Source of the DNA: Acidobacteriota bacterium
GTDB taxonomy: Bacteria; Acidobacteriota; Terriglobia; Terriglobales; Acidobacteriaceae
Assembly: GCA_018268755.1 (NCBI GenBank)
Contig: JAFDVW010000028.1
Coordinates: 2,070-66,069 of the forward strand
Length of the DNA: 64,000 nucleotides
Direction: 5' to 3'
The notes beneath the pieces are model-generated. The model ran no database searches. It saw only the letters and a program-made list of their open reading frames with translations, and was not told where the DNA came from. Position 1 is the first letter of the stretch; every line of letters begins with the position of its first letter. Positions 61,446 to 64,000 of the stretch are shown here, piece by piece. A program made the position numbers and the translations under genes.

Positions 61446-62468
61446 GTGAACGTGGAGTTCTGGCTGTTCGCCGGCCTGGTGGCGGGGGTCTATCTCTTCT
61501 ATCGCGGCTTTCGCCTGTTACTGCGGCGGCGGCTCATCGAGAACACCCCCACCTCCAGAATTCGCAGTGCGGCCATGGGATTGGTCGAGGTGTGTGGATT
61601 GGCCCAGGGCCCCTACACCCTGGTCGCCCCCATCACTGGCGCCGCCTGCTACTGCTATCAGACCATCGCCTGGCAGTGGAAGAAATCGGGCCGGAAAAAT
61701 ACCTGGCAGAAAGTGGCCGAGGAAAATCTGCACGTACCCTTCTTCCTCGACGACAACACCGGCCAGGTGCTGGTGGACCCGCGCGGCGCCGAGATGGAAA
61801 TCCACCGCGATTTTCGCGAAGAGTTTGCGGCTTCGCTTTTCTCCAGCAGCGCGGACCTGCCCGCCAATGTCGCCGGCTTCCTGTTGCGGCATGGGGTATC
61901 GACCGACCGCCGCACTCGCATCGAGGAACATTGCATCAAGCCGAAAAACGCGCTGTACATCCTGGGCACGCTGGCGGAAAACCCCGGCCTTCCGGTCGCG
62001 CCCACCCCTTTACGTACGACCGACGGCAAGGCCCTGGTCTTCGATAGTGAGGGATTCCACCCTGCCGCGCAGTCGCCACTGAACCAACCTGCGCCCGAAG
62101 TGGAGGTAATTTCGCTTTCCCCGGGCCGGGGTCCGCAACGCGCCGCGGAAATGACCGCGCAGGGAAAGATTGCCGCGGCCATGGCCAAGGCCGGCATCGC
62201 CAGCCCGGCGGCCTGGAGCGTCGCGGGCGTCTCTCTGCCGGGGGCGGCCCGCCAGCAGAATTCCCCGGAACAATCCGGCCACTTCGACCTGCACCCCAAG
62301 ACGGTGCTGTGCAAAGGCGAGAATGACCGCACTTTTTTCATTTCCTGGCGCAGCCAGCGGGAAATCCTGCGTGGCCTGGCTTGGCAATCCACGCTGATGA
62401 TTTGGGGCGGCCCGGCCCTCACCCTGGCTTGCCTCTATCTGCTGCTCCAGCAATGGGGAAGATTCTAG
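61446..62468 (+). CDS. GIDE/BAM-domain membrane protein (bacterial MUL1-like)
   Basis: The 340-residue protein has an N-terminal membrane helix (EFWLFAGLVAGVYLFYRGFR), then a domain (ENTPTSRIRSAAMGLVEVCG, TGAACYCYQTIAWQWKKSGR, HVPFFLDDNTGQVLVDPRGA) that matches the GIDE/BAM region of mitochondrial E3 ligase MUL1, and a C-terminal helix (STLMIWGGPALTLACLYLLL). It lacks the RING domain of the eukaryotic protein. Orientation and role are unknown. GGAG seven bases upstream favours the GTG at 61446; a GTG at 61413 would extend the N terminus by 11 residues. Confidence 0.75.
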   Translation: MNVEFWLFAGLVAGVYLFYRGFRLLLRRRLIENTPTSRIRSAAMGLVEVCGLAQGPYTLVAPITGAACYCYQTIAWQWKKSGRKNTWQKVAEENLHVPFFLDDNTGQVLVDPRGAEMEIHRDFREEFAASLFSSSADLPANVAGFLLRHGVSTDRRTRIEEHCIKPKNALYILGTLAENPGLPVAPTPLRTTDGKALVFDSEGFHPAAQSPLNQPAPEVEVISLSPGRGPQRAAEMTAQGKIAAAMAKAGIASPAAWSVAGVSLPGAARQQNSPEQSGHFDLHPKTVLCKGENDRTFFISWRSQREILRGLAWQSTLMIWGGPALTLACLYLLLQQWGRF

Positions 62469-62570
62469 GTTCTCTCCCCAGCGCGACTCCTCCCTCGCGG
62501 GAACCTCGGTCACCAACCTTCTCACCTGTCGGCCCCGGCATAAGCCAATCTTCTCCTTTACAATGCTCCC

Positions 62571-63341
62571 GTGAATGACGCCGTCCGTATTGGCATTCTG
62601 GGCGATTTCAATCCGGAGTTCCGCTCGCACCTGGCCACCAATGAGGCGCTGCAGCATGCCGCGGCCAAGCTGAACGTGCCCCTGGAACCGCTGTGGTTGC
62701 CTACCCCCTCGCTGCTACAGCCGGCCGCGCAGAAAACCCTGGAGAGCTGCGACGGAGTTTGGGCCTCGGCCGGCAGCCCCTACCAGAGCTTTGACGGTAT
62801 GCTGCGGGGCATTCAGTTTGCCCGCGAACGTGATTGGCCGTTTCTCGGTACCTGTGGCGGCTTCCAATACGCCTTCCTTGAGTGCGCCCGCAACGTGCTG
62901 GGCATCCAGGACGCCGATACTGCCGAGAACAATTCCGGTTCCAAGAACATCCTGATCTATCCCGTGGCCTGCGCCGTTCCGGGAAAAACTCCCGGCGCGC
63001 CCCGCCTGTCCGGGGTGGTGCCGGAAATTCGCCTGCGTCCCGGCTCCTACTTGCAGTCGTTTTACATGCAGGACACGGTCGCGGAAGAATTCTTTTGCAA
63101 CTTTGAAATTAATCCGGAGTTCGAGTGGACTTCCATGGAAGCGGGCATGCCGGTGGTGGCGCGCGGCCCGCAAGGCGAGATTCGCGCCATCGAATCCCCC
63201 ACCCACCGCTTCTTTATCGCCACTTTATTTCAGCCGCAGCTTTCCTCGAAGCCCGAAAATCCCCATCCTCTGGTGCTGGCATTTGTGCAGGCCGCCGCCG
63301 ACTGGGGTAAGAAAAAGCTGGACGACAGCGTGCTCGAATAG
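62571..63341 (+). CDS. Class-I glutamine amidotransferase-like protein with an altered catalytic triad
   Basis: The 256-residue protein resembles the C-terminal glutaminase domain of CTP synthase. It keeps the nucleophile elbow FLGTCGGFQYAFLE (C95) and the SPYQSFDGM loop. The usual H-P-E end, as in FHPEF, is here FQPQL (Q221, Q223), so the His and Glu of the triad are gone and glutaminase activity is unlikely. It may bind a ligand or carry another activity. Start is a GTG at 62571. There is no synthetase domain next to it. A 63-base spacer separates its stop from the convergent DUF3106 gene. Confidence 0.82.
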   Translation: MNDAVRIGILGDFNPEFRSHLATNEALQHAAAKLNVPLEPLWLPTPSLLQPAAQKTLESCDGVWASAGSPYQSFDGMLRGIQFARERDWPFLGTCGGFQYAFLECARNVLGIQDADTAENNSGSKNILIYPVACAVPGKTPGAPRLSGVVPEIRLRPGSYLQSFYMQDTVAEEFFCNFEINPEFEWTSMEAGMPVVARGPQGEIRAIESPTHRFFIATLFQPQLSSKPENPHPLVLAFVQAAADWGKKKLDDSVLE

Positions 63342-63403
63342 AGCTGCGCGCCAACTCCCGCAACGGCTGAGATTTCCTTTGGGGAAGAACCTTCCGGACC
63401 TGC

Positions 63404-63982
63404 TTACTCTTCCGGCTGGACGCCGCCGGGTTCATTCTCCGCCGAGGCCAGCGGCAATTGGGAGACCCCACTCAAGAGATTGCGCTCCTCCGGGGTGAAC
63501 TGGTTCTTGTATTGGTCGGAATCGATGGTTTGCTTGCGCTGTTCAGGCGTCATCTGCCGCAGATCGCGGATGGCGTCCGCCACCTTGCGCTTGCGCTCGG
63601 GAGGAAGGGTGCGGAACTGGGTGAAAAGCTGGCGGGCCTGCTGCTTCTGATCGGAGGTGAGGTGTTCCCAGGTCTCCATGCGATTCAGAATGCGCTGCTG
63701 CTGGTCGGCAGGCAGATTGCTGAAATGCTGCAGTCGCTGCCGCAGGGCCTGCTGCCGCGCGGGCGGAAGGTTTTGGAACTGCGGATCGCTTTCCAACGCC
63801 TTCTGCTGCTGATCGGGTGGAAGGTCCTTATACTTCCGCAACCATTCCCCGGCATGGTGCTGATTTCCTCGCGGCACGGCGCGGCGCTGCACGGCAAGAG
63901 CGGGCGAGGCGCAGCCGAGCAATAGCGCCAGGCCGAGCACTCCGCCTCCTACCTTACCCGCCATTCTGCCGCGGAACCGCAT
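63404..63982 (-). CDS. Secreted DUF3106 protein made of 18-residue repeats
   Basis: The 192-residue product has a signal peptide (GGGVLGLALLLGCASPALA, cleavage near residue 30). Residues 54-172 are six and a half tandem units of exactly 18 residues, beginning LPPDQQQ, LPPARQQ, LPADQQQ, LTSDQKQ, LPPERKR, MTPEQRK and FTPEERN. Each is a helix of about five turns starting with a Leu/Phe-x-Pro-like cap. This is the DUF3106 pattern. The function is unknown; periplasmic RNA- or protein-interaction has been supposed for helical repeat proteins. The gene is convergent with the amidotransferase-like gene. Confidence 0.85.
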   Translation of the reverse strand: MRFRGRMAGKVGGGVLGLALLLGCASPALAVQRRAVPRGNQHHAGEWLRKYKDLPPDQQQKALESDPQFQNLPPARQQALRQRLQHFSNLPADQQQRILNRMETWEHLTSDQKQQARQLFTQFRTLPPERKRKVADAIRDLRQMTPEQRKQTIDSDQYKNQFTPEERNLLSGVSQLPLASAENEPGGVQPEE

Positions 63983-64000
63983 ACTTCCCTTCTCTCCTGT

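Overview
The window is one continuous stretch of a GC-rich bacterial chromosome with no phage, plasmid or insertion sequence. The gene set points to Acidobacteriota, probably class Terriglobia. The signs are a DUF3106 secreted protein, an ASPIC/UnbV-type FG-GAP protein with a Tat signal, a FecR-domain protein, a large proline-rich TonB-like transducer, a short two-zinc-knuckle protein of a kind I know from this phylum, and many palindromic intergenic repeats. This placement is inference; there is no rRNA here.

Layout. 1-1193: str operon on the minus strand (rpsL, rpsG and the first 56 bases of fusA), with its promoter about 400 bases upstream and then a 67-bp tandem repeat array. 2208-8852: a surface lipoprotein, nusB-ribH, a small frameshifted secreted-protein gene, enoyl-CoA hydratase, HNH nuclease plus ComF, and a zinc-knuckle protein. 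9071-13006: two large transporters (OPT and APC families). 13122-18828: a one-carbon group with a GcvT-like protein facing two FAD oxidoreductases and purU. 19143-24644: an unknown 499-residue protein, a TetR-controlled three-gene operon with two perfect palindromic operators, a cystathionine lyase-type enzyme, and a small secreted protein behind a sigma-54-type promoter. 24714-27182: a Tat-exported GH95 glycosidase.

27294-37989 is the cell-shape cluster on the minus strand: FecR-domain protein, mreB, mreC, mreD, mrdA (PBP2), rodA, and an RNase E/G whose disordered scaffold sits inside the S1 domain. 38255-43767: aldehyde dehydrogenase, aminotransferase, a vapBC toxin-antitoxin pair with an operator over its start codon, and a nucleoside hydrolase with a sugar isomerase-like partner. 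43895-48050: a PHP-type phosphatase, a peptidoglycan-binding-like protein, an HtrA protease and a DMT exporter. 48309-51989: a histidine kinase, response regulator and FG-GAP protein with overlapping reading frames. 52060-63982: TonB-like transducer, amidohydrolase with M20 peptidase, several secreted or membrane proteins, a TPR-GAF-degenerate GGDEF protein, a GIDE/BAM-like membrane protein, a degenerate class-I glutamine amidotransferase, and a DUF3106 protein built from 18-residue repeats.

The most unusual non-coding signal is a family of 7-base tandem repeats (consensus about RTTRGCY, and other sequences with the same period). They lie in spacers and often end about ten bases before a start codon: nusB, rodA, mrdA and mreC. 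At nusB-ribH they form two opposed arrays that can fold on each other. The most unusual protein architecture is the RNase E/G with a roughly 455-residue charged insert in its S1 domain.

Stretches over 300 bases without genes: 1194-2207 (promoter, tandem repeats), 11129-11542 (dispersed repeats), 14319-14772 (divergent promoter region), 18829-19142 (promoter, inverted repeats), 30090-30467 (RNase E/G leader; nothing certain).
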